Origin: Desulfuromonadaceae bacterium
GTDB taxonomy: Bacteria; Desulfobacterota; Desulfuromonadia; Desulfuromonadales; Desulfuromonadaceae
Assembly: GCA_016936455.1 (NCBI GenBank)
Contig: JAFGXV010000019.1
Coordinates: 62,001-126,000, forward strand
Length of the DNA stretch: 64,000 bases
Direction of reading: 5' to 3'
In this document: piece after piece, positions 52,758-63,378 of the stretch
How the letters are laid out: each line of letters begins with the position of its first letter
How positions within the stretch are numbered: the stretch's first letter is position 1
The notes under the pieces: model-generated
What the model saw: the letters and a program-made list of their open reading frames with translations, nothing else
Told to the model about the DNA's origin: nothing
Database searches by the model: none
Position numbers and translations under genes: made by a program

Positions 52758-53732
52758 ATGGTGATGGTGCTGAAACGGTGTAACCCGGGGTGGGCTGTCC
52801 GGCTGGTTTTCATGGTGCTGTTTGTGCTGATTTCTGGTGGGTTGTCTCAGGCCGCGGTAGAAACGCTGCTGGCTGTTGGTTATGCCGACAACGCTCAGGA
52901 GACGCGTGACGGAACCGGCTCGCCATTCAGTGTTTATCAACTTGAAGGTCGGCTGGAATTGGTTCCGGTGTCTCCGTGGGGTGTTGAGGTCTATGGCCGG
53001 AGTGATTACCGTGACTACTGGCGGTTGGCGGACAATTACAGCCTCGAAGCCGGAGGTCGGTTGGAACGGACGGTCTGGGAGGGGCGGCTGGCGGTTGCCA
53101 TGTTGACGAGTATTCTGTGGTATCGGGATGATCTGCAGCCCGACGACGCACGCAATGACTATCAACTGGCCAGTGAGCTGACGCTGTATCTTGACGAGCG
53201 CTGGTCCGCCGGACTGTCCCTGACGTATGTCTGGGCAGACTATCGTGGTCGCGTCGAAGAGTCGACGGCCGATGCCTCCGGTCCAGGGGAATCCGGTCAA
53301 GGCGGGGGGCGCTCTCCGTCGCAGGGCGAGGCGGTGGACATGTTTTCCCGTTCACGGGAGGATCGGTTGTGGACCCTTGGCGGTCGGCTGGAATGCCATC
53401 TTTCCGCCGACTGGCAAACCTCTGTTGTGGTGAGGCTGGCCGATTGTGATTCGACCATCCGACGTGAATCCTGCGACGAGCTGGCGGTGGAAAATAACTG
53501 GGTCTGGCAACTCGCCTGGCACTGGCGAGCTGAAGCCTGGTGGCATCTGGTCTGGCGCCGCTATCATCAGGACAGTGAACGGAACAGAAAAGTTGGAGCC
53601 CTGCTGGCCTGGCAGTGGCTCGACAACAGTGAGATTGCGTTGTCCTGGCAGCTTCTGGAGGCCGACGCTGATCGTGATGACGATAATTACCGGGCGATGG
53701 TGAGCCTATGCGCGCTAAAATGGTTTTTCTGA
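52758..53732 (+). CDS. outer-membrane beta-barrel protein (operon gene 1)
   Basis: About 324 aa. A long signal peptide (RLVFMVLFVLISGGLSQA) is followed by alternating short amphipathic strands with many Trp and Tyr (e.g. GVEVYGRSDYRDYW; WVWQLAWHWRAEAWWHLVW), and the chain ends in a C-terminal Phe, typical of an outer-membrane barrel. A Gly/Ser/Glu-rich loop sits near 180-205. It resembles no named porin I recognise. An open frame extends to 52722, but that overlaps the sigma-54-like promoter; starts at 52758 or 52764 are likelier. It overlaps the next gene by 25 nt and is the first of four coupled genes. Confidence 0.78.
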   Translation: MVMVLKRCNPGWAVRLVFMVLFVLISGGLSQAAVETLLAVGYADNAQETRDGTGSPFSVYQLEGRLELVPVSPWGVEVYGRSDYRDYWRLADNYSLEAGGRLERTVWEGRLAVAMLTSILWYRDDLQPDDARNDYQLASELTLYLDERWSAGLSLTYVWADYRGRVEESTADASGPGESGQGGGRSPSQGEAVDMFSRSREDRLWTLGGRLECHLSADWQTSVVVRLADCDSTIRRESCDELAVENNWVWQLAWHWRAEAWWHLVWRRYHQDSERNRKVGALLAWQWLDNSEIALSWQLLEADADRDDDNYRAMVSLCALKWFF

Positions 53733-54097
53733 CAATCTTTGCGACGTTCCTGACGCTGTTGGTGCTCGAACCGGGGTCCCTGCAGGCGGCAGAGGTGTCG
53801 GCGCGCATTCTGGCGGTGGACCGTGCCCGGCAGCAGCTGCAGTTGGAACTGAAGACGGAACAGGGAACGCAGGAGGTGATGCTGGACTATCGCGAAGGGG
53901 CGATGCCGTATGGCCTGCAGCTGGGGGATCGGGTCGATCTCTCTCTTGCCGACGGCACTTCAGTGGTCGAGGATGTCCGGCCGATGGCAGCAAAAGGTGG
54001 CCGTGTGGATCCCACCGGTGTGCGGTCGCGACTTTCCTTGTCCCGCGGGTCGCGTTCCCTTTCGTCTTCAGGTGGCAACCACCGGGGTCATCGTTGA
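53708..54097 (+). CDS. small exported protein with beta-rich domain (operon gene 2)
   Basis: A 129-aa protein with a signal peptide (MVFLTIFATFLTLLVLEPGSLQA) and a short beta-rich domain: VSARILAVDRARQQLQLELKTEQG, VMLDYREG, LQLGDRVDLSLADG, which resembles an OB-like fold. The C-terminal 35 residues are a low-complexity Ser/Arg/Gly tail. I do not recognise the family. Its start overlaps the barrel gene by 25 nt and its stop overlaps the kinase start (TTGA), so the genes are translationally coupled. A role as periplasmic partner of the barrel or of the kinase's sensor domain is inferred from this. Confidence 0.7.
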   Translation: MRAKMVFLTIFATFLTLLVLEPGSLQAAEVSARILAVDRARQQLQLELKTEQGTQEVMLDYREGAMPYGLQLGDRVDLSLADGTSVVEDVRPMAAKGGRVDPTGVRSRLSLSRGSRSLSSSGGNHRGHR

Positions 54098-55619
54098 GAC
54101 CGCCCGGTTTTTCATTTCCCCTTGCCCAGCCCTGGAAGGTCAATCTGCTGATCTTTGCCTTGCTGCTGGCGGGCGTTCTCAGCTATTTTTTCTGGCAGAT
54201 ACGGTCCTCGCGCGAACTGTTTGAAGAGCATCTGTCCGAGCACAGCCGGTTGATTACCCAGATTGTGGCCAGCAGTGTCGAAAACGCCGAGCAGGCGGAA
54301 CAGGTTGTCGAAGCTGTTGTCACCACTTTTTTGCAAAATACGGGTCGCTTTGTCGCCTATCTCGATGCCGTCGAGCCGTTTACGCCCTCGGAGCTGGCGG
54401 CGCTGGCAGCAGAAAACGGCCTGACCGGGCTGTGTCTGGAACGCCCGGATCAGCCTCCTGTCAGTGCTCCGGCGGGCTGGTTCCAGCGGCCGGATGGCTT
54501 GCGCAGTGACCAGCTGACACTGCTTCATCAGTCCGAGGCCCACCAGTATGTGCTGGTTCTGCCGCTCAGCGCGGCGCAGGGGACGGTTATTTTGGGATTA
54601 CCGGCGCGGCGGATTGAAGATCTGATGGCCCAGATGGATGTGCCGCAGATGCTCGAGACGCTCAGCCAGCTGACGGGGATTGCGGCGCTACGACTCGAGG
54701 AGGGCCAGACTCCTGCTAGCGAGGTCCAGCTTGCGGACGGGTCAGGCCGACGGCTGCAATGCCTGGGAGATAAAACCCTGGTGCTCGAAACAGCGTCGGG
54801 ACCGTTGAACCGCCGTATTGCTCAGCTGTGGCAGCAGTTCTGGTGGTTTGCGGCGACCCTGACGCTCAGCGGTCTGCTGTTGTCCTGGTTGCTCTACCGT
54901 TATCAGAGCCGTTATCTGCTCCATCGTCAGATCCTGGAGCGCGAGCTGGCCCAGCAGCGTGAGGATGCGTCCCTTGGCCGGGCCACGGCCACTATCAGCC
55001 ACGAGATTCGCAACCCCCTGAATGCTATCGCCATGGGGCTGCAGCGACTGCAGTTGGAACTACCGCAGCTGGAGGCGGAACAGCGCTGCCTGATCGAAGC
55101 GATGACCGAAGCGGTTCAGCGTACCAACGGCATTGTGCGGGGACTGCAGAAATATACGCGGCCCCTGGCGCCGTGCCGGCAGCCGCTGGATCTCTCCGGC
55201 GTGGTCGAAAAGGTGCTGACCCTGTATCGCGATCAGGCCATGCAGCAGCAGGTTAATCTGGATGTGCGACTCGAAGCCGTCGTGCTGGACGGGGATGCCG
55301 ATCTGCTGGGGCAGCTGGTGGAAAATCTGCTGAAAAATGCACTTGAGGCCCAGCCGGAGGGGGGGGTCGTCCGCGTTCGGCTGCAGCGGCAGCAACAGCA
55401 GGCGGTGCTGATTCTGGACAACCCCTGTCCCCACGTGGAGGACAGCCTGATCGAGAAGATGGAGCAGCCTTACTTTACCACCAAAACCCGCGGCAGCGGT
55501 CTGGGATTGAGTCTGGTCGGCAAGATTGCCAAAGCCCATGAGGGTGTGCTGACGCTCCGTCGTTTGTACGCCGGCTGGCTGCGGGTCGAGCTCGTTTTGC
55601 CGCTTAAAAGGAGTGCAGC

Positions 55620-55623
<4 letters not shown>
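54094..55623 (+). CDS. membrane sensor histidine kinase (operon gene 3)
   Basis: A 509-aa kinase: TM1 (about 16-35), a periplasmic sensor domain of about 210 residues with no recognised family, TM2 (about 248-268), a HisKA domain with the phosphoacceptor His303 in ATISHEIRNPLN, and a HATPase_c domain with N box VENLLKNALEA and G2 box GSGLGLSL. The G1 box is changed: DNPCPHVED where DxGxG is usual. Start TTG at 54094 overlaps the previous stop. The regulator gene begins within its stop (ATGA), so they form a cognate NtrB/NtrC-like pair. Confidence 0.93.
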
Positions 55624-56963
<1,340 letters not shown>

Positions 56964-57000
56964 GGCGCTGTTTGCCGGCACCGGCGACGACTGCCCCTTT

Positions 57001-58035
57001 CTAATCAAACAGATAGTCCAGCTGGGCCAGCAACAGCAGGCTCTCGTCCCGGTCCTCGCCGCTTTCCCGGCTGTATTCGATGGTGCCGCGAAGCTGCCAG
57101 GCCGCAGCGATTTTCCAGCGCACGCTGGCCAACCCCTGATTCAGCCAAGACTGTTCGTCGTCCGAGTATTCCAGCTGGTATTCGCCTTCCAGCGCCAGTT
57201 GTTGGCTCAGGGTCTTGCTGTAACGCAGGGTCAGGTTGACGATGGTTTCCTGCTCTTCCGTGTAATAGCCTGCGCCGAGGGCCGCCGTCAGCTCTTTGAA
57301 CCCGAGTGGGCGATAAAGGGTCTGTACGGTGTAATTGAGCTGGTCCGGTCGGTGGGAGCCGTACGCTTCGTAGTACAGTCCGGCCACGGTTTCCCACTCA
57401 CGGTTCCACAGCCAGCCCAGGTTGATGCCGGTCAGCTCCTGCGCGCGGAGGTTGAGGGCGGCGCGGTCTGAAATCAGATCGTACACCGGCTCGGGATCGC
57501 GTTCGCGGGAGTAGCTCAGTTCGCCCCACCAACTCGGCTGCCGATAACGCAGAATGGCCTGCCCCGTCCACAGCTGCTTGTCGTGGCCGAGGCGGTAATA
57601 GCTTTGCCCGTCGTGATCCGCATATTCCTCGCAGCGGACCGAGAGGGCACTGCTCAATGTTGGGCTCCAGACGCGCTCCCAGCCGACGGCAACCGACCGG
57701 CGATCAAGATCAAAATCGGTATCGTGAAAGAATAGATTTTTCTGTTCGATCCGTCCCTGCTCGATACCAAAAGACAGCTGGTTTTCCTGCATGCGGGTTC
57801 GGAAACGCAGCTCAACAGATTCTTCCTGCCACGCATAAAGATCCCCTTTGATTTCGGGAAGGTATTCCGTTTCCTCCTGCCGGGTTGCGATGATGCCCAT
57901 GGCCATGAGATCCGTCGAGAAAAAGGACGGCTCCGTCATGGACTTCTGAAACAGACTGTTGTTCGCGCTATCGGCCCGGGCGCAACCGGCGTACAGGCTG
58001 AGCAGAAACAGCCCCAGAGAAAGAAAATGCTTCAT
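57001..58035 (-). CDS. outer-membrane beta-barrel protein 2
   Basis: A 344-aa exported protein: signal peptide (FLSLGLFLLSLYAGCARA), then repeated amphipathic strands with aromatic girdles (LRFRTRMQENQLSFGIEQ; SWWGELSYSRERDPEP; NLTLRYSKTLSQQLALEGEYQLEY) ending LAQLDYLFD. It looks like a monomeric barrel but the family is not recognised. It lies 107 nt downstream of the calcium-loop protein gene on the same strand, beyond a terminator-like hairpin. It faces the two-component operon tail to tail. Probably controlled with that gene by the sigma-54 system. Confidence 0.78.
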   Translation of the reverse strand: MKHFLSLGLFLLSLYAGCARADSANNSLFQKSMTEPSFFSTDLMAMGIIATRQEETEYLPEIKGDLYAWQEESVELRFRTRMQENQLSFGIEQGRIEQKNLFFHDTDFDLDRRSVAVGWERVWSPTLSSALSVRCEEYADHDGQSYYRLGHDKQLWTGQAILRYRQPSWWGELSYSRERDPEPVYDLISDRAALNLRAQELTGINLGWLWNREWETVAGLYYEAYGSHRPDQLNYTVQTLYRPLGFKELTAALGAGYYTEEQETIVNLTLRYSKTLSQQLALEGEYQLEYSDDEQSWLNQGLASVRWKIAAAWQLRGTIEYSRESGEDRDESLLLLAQLDYLFD

Positions 58036-58080
58036 GTGGGGGACCTTTTATGGAAGAGTTTTTTGTATAAGGCTCGGATG

Positions 58081-58119
58081 AAAGAAAAAGGAGGGGCCTT
58101 CACCTGCGCGAAGACCCCT
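58081..58119 (-). terminator. terminator/attenuator between the calcium-loop gene and barrel 2
   Basis: AGGGGCCTTC (58092-58101) and GAAGACCCCT (58110-58119) pair in the minus-strand RNA with one U-G pair; TCCTTTTTCTTT follows. Partial read-through would give more of the small protein than of the barrel. Confidence 0.65.
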
Positions 58120-58142
58120 GTGTGAAGGAACAAAAATTGTGA

Positions 58143-58469
58143 TCAGCGTGTGCCGCCGGCGCGACGCATGGAGCGCGGCGCGTTGAGGGCACCGCTGCCA
58201 TCCTGCAGCAGCAGCTGATCGCCGCCAGCAGCGTAGGTGTCGCAGATGCCGTCGTTGTCAGCATCGACAAAGTTGGCCGCATTGGCGCCCAGGCCGGTGC
58301 CCGGTGTCGGGCGGCTGTCAACCACGCCGTCGCCGTCCGTATCGATCAGGTACAGGCAGTCACCGGAGCCGGCATTGGAACCGCGAAACTGGGAAGCCGC
58401 AGCCGGCAGGCTGCACAGCAGAAGAGCCATCAGGGTCAGGGACAGCAGGGACAGAGAGCGTTTTTTCAT
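58143..58469 (-). CDS. small exported protein with two calcium-type DxDxDG loops
   Basis: A 108-aa protein. Signal peptide MKKRSLSLLSLTLMALLLCSLPAAAS, then two loops of the EF-hand/thrombospondin-3 type: D43-T-D-G-D-G-V-V-D51 and D69-A-D-N-D-G-I-C-D77, with cysteines at 38 and 76 that could pair. The rest is Gly/Ala-rich; the tail is basic (RSMRRAGGTR). The ATG at 58469 follows GGAAAGG and gives a clean signal peptide; an open frame reaches 58589 but that leader has no signal. I do not recognise a named family. It is preceded by a sigma-54-like promoter and by activator repeat copy 2. Confidence 0.85.
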   Translation of the reverse strand: MKKRSLSLLSLTLMALLLCSLPAAASQFRGSNAGSGDCLYLIDTDGDGVVDSRPTPGTGLGANAANFVDADNDGICDTYAAGGDQLLLQDGSGALNAPRSMRRAGGTR

Positions 58470-58529
58470 GGTTTTTTCCTTTCCATTGGATAAGAGAGTG
58501 GAGTAACAAACGATTCGCTGTTCTGATAT

Positions 58530-58545
58530 GGCAAACCCCATGCCT
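58530..58545 (-). promoter_or_regulatory. sigma-54-like promoter of the calcium-loop gene
   Basis: On the minus strand AGGCATGGGGTTTGCC has GG (58544-58543) and GC (58532-58531) 10 nt apart, with AGGCA at -24 and TTTGC at -12. It is about 60-75 nt upstream of the gene start. Confidence 0.6.
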
Positions 58546-58680
58546 GTTTGACGGGAAAATCTTCGCCTCGCTATTTTATTTTTTAACACACTGAATTTTA
58601 ATGACTTTTTGTGCTTGGCTTGTCGGATAAACTCTCGGGTGTTACGAAACGCTCCTTATTGCAGGCTCGACGATCTGCGC

Positions 58681-58701
58681 TGTCGGGCGACAATTTTGTC
58701 G
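58681..58701. promoter_or_regulatory. inverted repeats with CGACAATTTTGTCG, copy 2 (probable activator site)
   Basis: TGTCGGGCGACA (58681-58692) and CGACAATTTTGTCG (58688-58701) overlap, giving three TGTCG half-sites on alternating strands. Copy 2 matches copy 1 (52620-52633) exactly over 14 nt plus the next AA. It is about 170 nt upstream of the predicted start of the calcium-loop gene and about 100 nt upstream of nadA. Confidence 0.65.
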
Positions 58702-58803
58702 AACCCATGCTACGCGCTGTTCCCGGCTCGTTCCGTAATGAATTTGACAGTGCGGGGATGGTTGCTCTAAAATTTCCTTTTTTTTACACGAAAGGGTTGA
58801 GCG

Positions 58804-59730
58804 ATGGAACAGGACAGGGAACAGGCGCGGCAAGTCGACGCGATCCGACGTCTTGCCAGAGAGCATGATGCGCTCATTCTGGCGCATAACTACCAGCGCG
58901 ACGAGATTCAGGCGCTGGCGGATATCACCGGCGACTCTCTGGCCTTGTCCATTGAGGCGGCGCGGACCGATAAAAAGGTCATTGTCTTCTGCGGGGTCCA
59001 TTTCATGGCGGAAAGCGCTGCGGTGCTGGCACCTGACAAGATCGTTCTGCTGCCCAATCCCGAGGCCGGTTGCCCGATGGCCGATATGGTCACTGCGGAA
59101 GGCGTCCAGGCGATGCGGTCGAAATATCCCGGTGCGCCGGTGGTGGCCTATGTCAATACCAGTGCGGCCGTCAAGGCGGTCAGCGATATCTGCTGTACCA
59201 GCGCCAATGCCGTTCAGGTGGTCCGTTCGCTGCCCGAGAAGGAAGTGATTCTGATTCCCGATCGCAACCTGGGGCAGTTTATCGCTTCCCAGGTGGACAA
59301 GCTGTGTCACCTGTGGCCGGGTTACTGCCCGATTCACGATGAACTGCTGGCCAAGCAGGTGGCGATCTGCCGCTCTGCACATCCCCAGGCCCTGTGTCTG
59401 GCGCACCCGGAATGTCATCCGGATGTGCTGAGCCAGGCGGACAAAATCTTGTCCACCGGCGGCATGCTCGACTATGTGCGGAAAAGTTGCCATCCGCAGT
59501 TCATCATCGCGACCGAGCGTGGCATCCTGTTCAAGCTGCAGGAGGAAAATCCGGACAAGGAATTTATTTTCCCGGACTATGAGTTTATCTGTCATGACAT
59601 GAAGCGCGTGACCCTCGACCATGTCCAGCGCTGTCTCGAGACGCTGCAGCCGCGCATCACCGTGCCCGAAGAGGTCAGCCGGGGTGCACGGCAGGCGCTG
59701 GAGAAGATGCTGGCTATTCCCCGAGACTGA
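58804..59730 (+). CDS. nadA: Quinolinate synthase
   Basis: NadA condenses iminoaspartate with dihydroxyacetone phosphate to quinolinate for NAD synthesis, using a [4Fe-4S] cluster. The 308-aa protein has ILAHNYQRDEIQALAD, the cluster cysteine in NPEAGCPMADM, and the further conserved cysteines in LCLAHPECHPDV and YVRKSCHPQFI. It has the length of short-form NadA. Start ATG follows AAAGGG. A terminator follows it. nadB and nadC are not adjacent. Confidence 0.97.
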   Translation: MEQDREQARQVDAIRRLAREHDALILAHNYQRDEIQALADITGDSLALSIEAARTDKKVIVFCGVHFMAESAAVLAPDKIVLLPNPEAGCPMADMVTAEGVQAMRSKYPGAPVVAYVNTSAAVKAVSDICCTSANAVQVVRSLPEKEVILIPDRNLGQFIASQVDKLCHLWPGYCPIHDELLAKQVAICRSAHPQALCLAHPECHPDVLSQADKILSTGGMLDYVRKSCHPQFIIATERGILFKLQEENPDKEFIFPDYEFICHDMKRVTLDHVQRCLETLQPRITVPEEVSRGARQALEKMLAIPRD

Positions 59731-59756
59731 CCGTCCCCTATCCCATGAGAGCCATC

Positions 59757-59782
59757 AGGGCGTGTAACGGCACGCCCTTTGT
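59757..59782 (+). terminator. rho-independent terminator after nadA
   Basis: AGGGCGTG (59757-59764) and CACGCCCT (59771-59778) form an 8-bp stem with TAACGG loop, followed by TTGTT. It lies 27 nt past the nadA stop and just before mfd. Confidence 0.7.
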
Positions 59783-59797
59783 TCTGCTCAGGAAACC

Positions 59798-62700
59798 TTG
59801 GAATCGATTGTGACCCGGCAGGAACACGCCCATACCACGCTGACCTCTTTTAGCGAAGCCCTGTCCGCCTTCAGCGGGCGTGCCGAGATTCTCGGTCTCA
59901 AGGGCTCGGCCGGGGCGCGCTTTGTCGCGGCCCTGGCGGCAACGTCGCGTCCGCCCCTGCTGGTGGTGGCGGCCAGCCAGGAGCAGGCGCGCTGTTTCTT
60001 TCAGGAGCTGTGTTTTTTTGCTCCCCGTCCCGACGCGGTGCGCCTGTTCCCCCACTGGGAGGTCCCGCCCTACGAGCCGCTCAATCCCCACAGCGATATT
60101 GAGGCCCAGCGCCTGGCGACGTTGCAGGCTCTGCACCAGCAGCAGGTGGAGGTGGTGGTCACCACCGTTGCTGCGGTCCTGCAGCGTGTGATCCCGCGCA
60201 GTGCCCTGGCCGCCTTGAGCAGTGAACTGGTGGCCGGCGAGGAGTATGAGCGCCAGGCCCTGCAGCAGCGCCTGTTCCAGCTGGGCTACCGTGCGGTGCC
60301 GCTGGTGGAGGACCGGGGCACCTTTTCCCTGCGTGGCGATATTCTCGATCTCTACCCGCCGACGCTGGCACAGCCGGTGCGCATCGATTTTTATGGCGAC
60401 TTTGTCGAGCGCATGCGTCTGTTCGATCCTCAGAGCCAGCGTAGCGGCGAGCAGCAGCTTGAACGGCTGCAGCTTCTGCCATCACGCGAGCTGGTTCTGG
60501 CGGGGGAGTATTTGGAACGGTTCAACCATCAGCTCAAGCTGCGCTGTGATGCCCTGGGCCTGCCGCGCACCCGACGCGAGGAGGTGCTCGACGAGGTCCG
60601 CGAGGGGCTGTTGTCCCCCGGTCGTTCCTTTCTGCTGCCGTTGAATTACGAAAAACTCGACACCCTGTTTGACTATGTCCAGCCCCGCCTGCTGTTCCGG
60701 CTCGAACCGCAGGAGTTGGAACAGGAAATCGATCGCTTCTGCCAGGCGGTGCGCAAAGGTGTGGAGCGTCAGCGCCAGAGCAGTGAACCCTGGGTAGAGC
60801 CGGGCCAGCTGTATGTGTGCAGCGACGAGCTGGAGTCCCGCTTCACTCTGCTCGGCTGCGTCGATCTGAACTCGCTGCCGCTCTACGATCTGGAGGACCA
60901 GCGGCCGGTGTTCCGTGTCCAGTGCCACAGCAATGCGATGTTTCTCCAGGCGGCAGCGGAGGAGCGCCTCGATCTGCTGGCGCGCCAGCTGCAGCAGTGG
61001 CAGCAGGAGGGCTGGACCGTTCAGCTGGCCTGTCGTCAGGACGGCCAGGCGCGACGGATGCGCGAATTGCTCCTGCCACGCGGCATTACGCCGCAGCAGG
61101 GTGGTGTCTTCCGCCTTGGCCACAAAGCCAAGGGGGGGCTGTTTCTGTGTCTGGGCGAGATCAGCCGTGGTTTCCAGCTTCCCGACGAGCGGCTGGCCCT
61201 GGTGTGTGAAGAGGAGATTTTCGGCCCCCGCCAGCGTCGCCGCGGCCGTTCCGAAGCGCGGGCCAAGGCGGTGCTGTCCTCCCTGGCCCAGCTGCAGGAA
61301 GGCGACTATGTGGTGCACACCGATCACGGCATCGCCCTCTATCGCGGTTTGCAGCATGTGTGCAGCGGCCAGCTGGAAGGGGATTTCCTGCAGCTGGAGT
61401 ATGCCGGTGGCGACAAACTCTACGTGCCGGTGGAGCGGATCGAAAAGGTGCAGAAATATGCCGGTGGCGACGGTCAGGGTGTCCGCCTGGACAAGATGGG
61501 TGGCAACGCCTGGGAAAAGACCTGCCAGAAAGCCCGCGCCGCGGTGGAGGAGATGGCGCGCGAGCTGCTCAATATCTATGCCCGCCGCCAGATGAACAAG
61601 GCCCTGCCCTTTTCCCCGCCCGACGAGGTGTTTCGCGCCTTCGAGGCCGAGTTTCCCTACGAGGAAACGCCGGACCAGATGGCGGCCATCCAGGACGTGC
61701 TGAACGACATGCAGTCGGAAACGCCGATGGATCGGCTGATCTGCGGTGATGTGGGCTACGGCAAGACCGAGGTAGCGATCCGCGCGGCTTTCAAGGCGGC
61801 GCTGGACAGCCGTCAGGTCGCGGTGGTGGTGCCGACGACCATCCTGGCCAGCCAGCATTATGCGACCTTTCGTGAGCGTCTCAAGGAGTACCCCGTCCGG
61901 GTCGAGATGGTCTCGCGCTTCCGGAGTGCGGCACAGCAGAAGAAGATCCTGGCCGAGGTGGCGGCCGGCACCGTGGATATTGTCATCGGCACCCATCGTC
62001 TGCTGCAGCGCGATGTCCACTTCAAGGATCTCGGTCTGGTGGTGATCGACGAGGAGCAGCGCTTCGGCGTTGCCCACAAGGAGCGGCTCAAAAAGATGCG
62101 CGCCCAGGTGGCCATGCTGACCCTGAGTGCCACGCCGATTCCGCGCACCCTCAACATGGGCATGCTCGGCATGCGCGATCTGTCGATTATCGATACCCCG
62201 CCCGTCGACCGGCTGGCGATCCGCACCTATGTCACCAAGTTTGATGACGATCTGGTGCGTCAGGCGATCCTGCGTGAGCTGCAGCGTGGTGGCCAAGTCT
62301 ATTTCGTGCACAACCGCGTCCAGTCCATTGGTGCCATGGCGGACTTCCTGCGCAGCCTGGTGCCCGAGGCCACGCTGGCCGTCGGCCATGGCCAGATGCC
62401 GGAGAAAGAACTGGAGCAGGTGCTGCTGGATTTTGTTGAAGGAAGGACCCAGGTGCTGGTGGCCAGCACCATCATTGAGAACGGTCTCGACATTCCGCGT
62501 GCCAATACCATTATCATCAACCGTGCCGACTGCTTCGGTTTGGCACAGCTTTACCAGTTGCGTGGTCGCGTTGGCCGGGCCAAGGAGCGCGGCTATGCCT
62601 ATCTGCTGATTCCCGGCGAAGCCACCCTGACGCGCGAAGCCCGTGCCCGGCTGCAGGTCCTGCAGGATTTGACCGAACTCGGGGCCGGTTTCCGTGTTGC

Positions 62701-63280
62701 CAGCTATGATCTGGAATTGCGTGGCGCGGGGGATCTGATCGGCGGGCGCCAAGCCGGTCACATGGCTTCTATCGGCTTTGAGATGTATACCGAACTGCTC
62801 GAAGACACCATCCAGGAGTTGCGCGGCGCCCACAGTCAGGGCCGGATTGATCCGGAAATCCGTCTCGGACTCAATGCGTTCCTGCCTGACCGCTATGTGG
62901 CCGATCCCAATCAGCGTCTGGTGTTCTATAAACGCATGGCCGCTGCTGTGGATGAGATGGAACTCTATGATCTCGTTGACGAACTTCAGGACCGCTACGG
63001 CGCCCTGCCGGCCGCCGGGGAAACCCTGCTGGAGATGATGAAACTGCGGGTGCGGCTGAAACGGCTTCGGATTGATCTGGCCGAGTATGATGGGCGGGCG
63101 CTGGTGTTCGGTTTTCACCCGACTACCGGTGTCGAACCGGACAAGCTGCTGGCCCTGATCCAGCAGGATGGCAAGCGTTACAGTCTGTCGCCCGATTTCC
63201 GGTTGCGCATGGTCCTTAAGCGCGAGGATGATCAGCAGTTGATGGAAGAGGCCAACCGTCTGCTGGCCCAGCTGTCCTAG
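59798..63280 (+). CDS. mfd: Transcription-repair coupling factor Mfd
   Basis: Mfd removes RNA polymerase stalled at lesions and recruits UvrA. The 1160-aa protein has the UvrB-like N-terminal region (PHWEVPPYEPLNPHSDI), the RNAP-interacting domain (GDYVVHTDHGIALYRGL), a RecG-like translocase with ICGDVGYGKTEVAIRAAF Walker A, VIDEEQRFGV, TLSATPIPRTLNMG, and a C-terminal autoinhibitory domain. The start is uncertain: TTG at 59798 is close to a GGAAA element, and GTG at 59810 is an alternative four residues on. It links functionally with uvrA at the other end of the window. Confidence 0.97.
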   Translation: MESIVTRQEHAHTTLTSFSEALSAFSGRAEILGLKGSAGARFVAALAATSRPPLLVVAASQEQARCFFQELCFFAPRPDAVRLFPHWEVPPYEPLNPHSDIEAQRLATLQALHQQQVEVVVTTVAAVLQRVIPRSALAALSSELVAGEEYERQALQQRLFQLGYRAVPLVEDRGTFSLRGDILDLYPPTLAQPVRIDFYGDFVERMRLFDPQSQRSGEQQLERLQLLPSRELVLAGEYLERFNHQLKLRCDALGLPRTRREEVLDEVREGLLSPGRSFLLPLNYEKLDTLFDYVQPRLLFRLEPQELEQEIDRFCQAVRKGVERQRQSSEPWVEPGQLYVCSDELESRFTLLGCVDLNSLPLYDLEDQRPVFRVQCHSNAMFLQAAAEERLDLLARQLQQWQQEGWTVQLACRQDGQARRMRELLLPRGITPQQGGVFRLGHKAKGGLFLCLGEISRGFQLPDERLALVCEEEIFGPRQRRRGRSEARAKAVLSSLAQLQEGDYVVHTDHGIALYRGLQHVCSGQLEGDFLQLEYAGGDKLYVPVERIEKVQKYAGGDGQGVRLDKMGGNAWEKTCQKARAAVEEMARELLNIYARRQMNKALPFSPPDEVFRAFEAEFPYEETPDQMAAIQDVLNDMQSETPMDRLICGDVGYGKTEVAIRAAFKAALDSRQVAVVVPTTILASQHYATFRERLKEYPVRVEMVSRFRSAAQQKKILAEVAAGTVDIVIGTHRLLQRDVHFKDLGLVVIDEEQRFGVAHKERLKKMRAQVAMLTLSATPIPRTLNMGMLGMRDLSIIDTPPVDRLAIRTYVTKFDDDLVRQAILRELQRGGQVYFVHNRVQSIGAMADFLRSLVPEATLAVGHGQMPEKELEQVLLDFVEGRTQVLVASTIIENGLDIPRANTIIINRADCFGLAQLYQLRGRVGRAKERGYAYLLIPGEATLTREARARLQVLQDLTELGAGFRVASYDLELRGAGDLIGGRQAGHMASIGFEMYTELLEDTIQELRGAHSQGRIDPEIRLGLNAFLPDRYVADPNQRLVFYKRMAAAVDEMELYDLVDELQDRYGALPAAGETLLEMMKLRVRLKRLRIDLAEYDGRALVFGFHPTTGVEPDKLLALIQQDGKRYSLSPDFRLRMVLKREDDQQLMEEANRLLAQLS

Positions 63281-63378
63281 GCGCGACCTGTTTTTAAAAA
63301 CCGTTGCGGCTGTTTTGTCGGCCGTGTTAACGTCACCTTCTATTTGTCAACCCTGCCCTCCGGAGAGTGAGCGAACCG

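Noticed and set aside
60482-63118. 878-codon open frame antisense to mfd
   Set aside because: It lies wholly inside mfd, has no family motif, and is a by-product of high-GC codon bias leaving few stops on the opposite strand.
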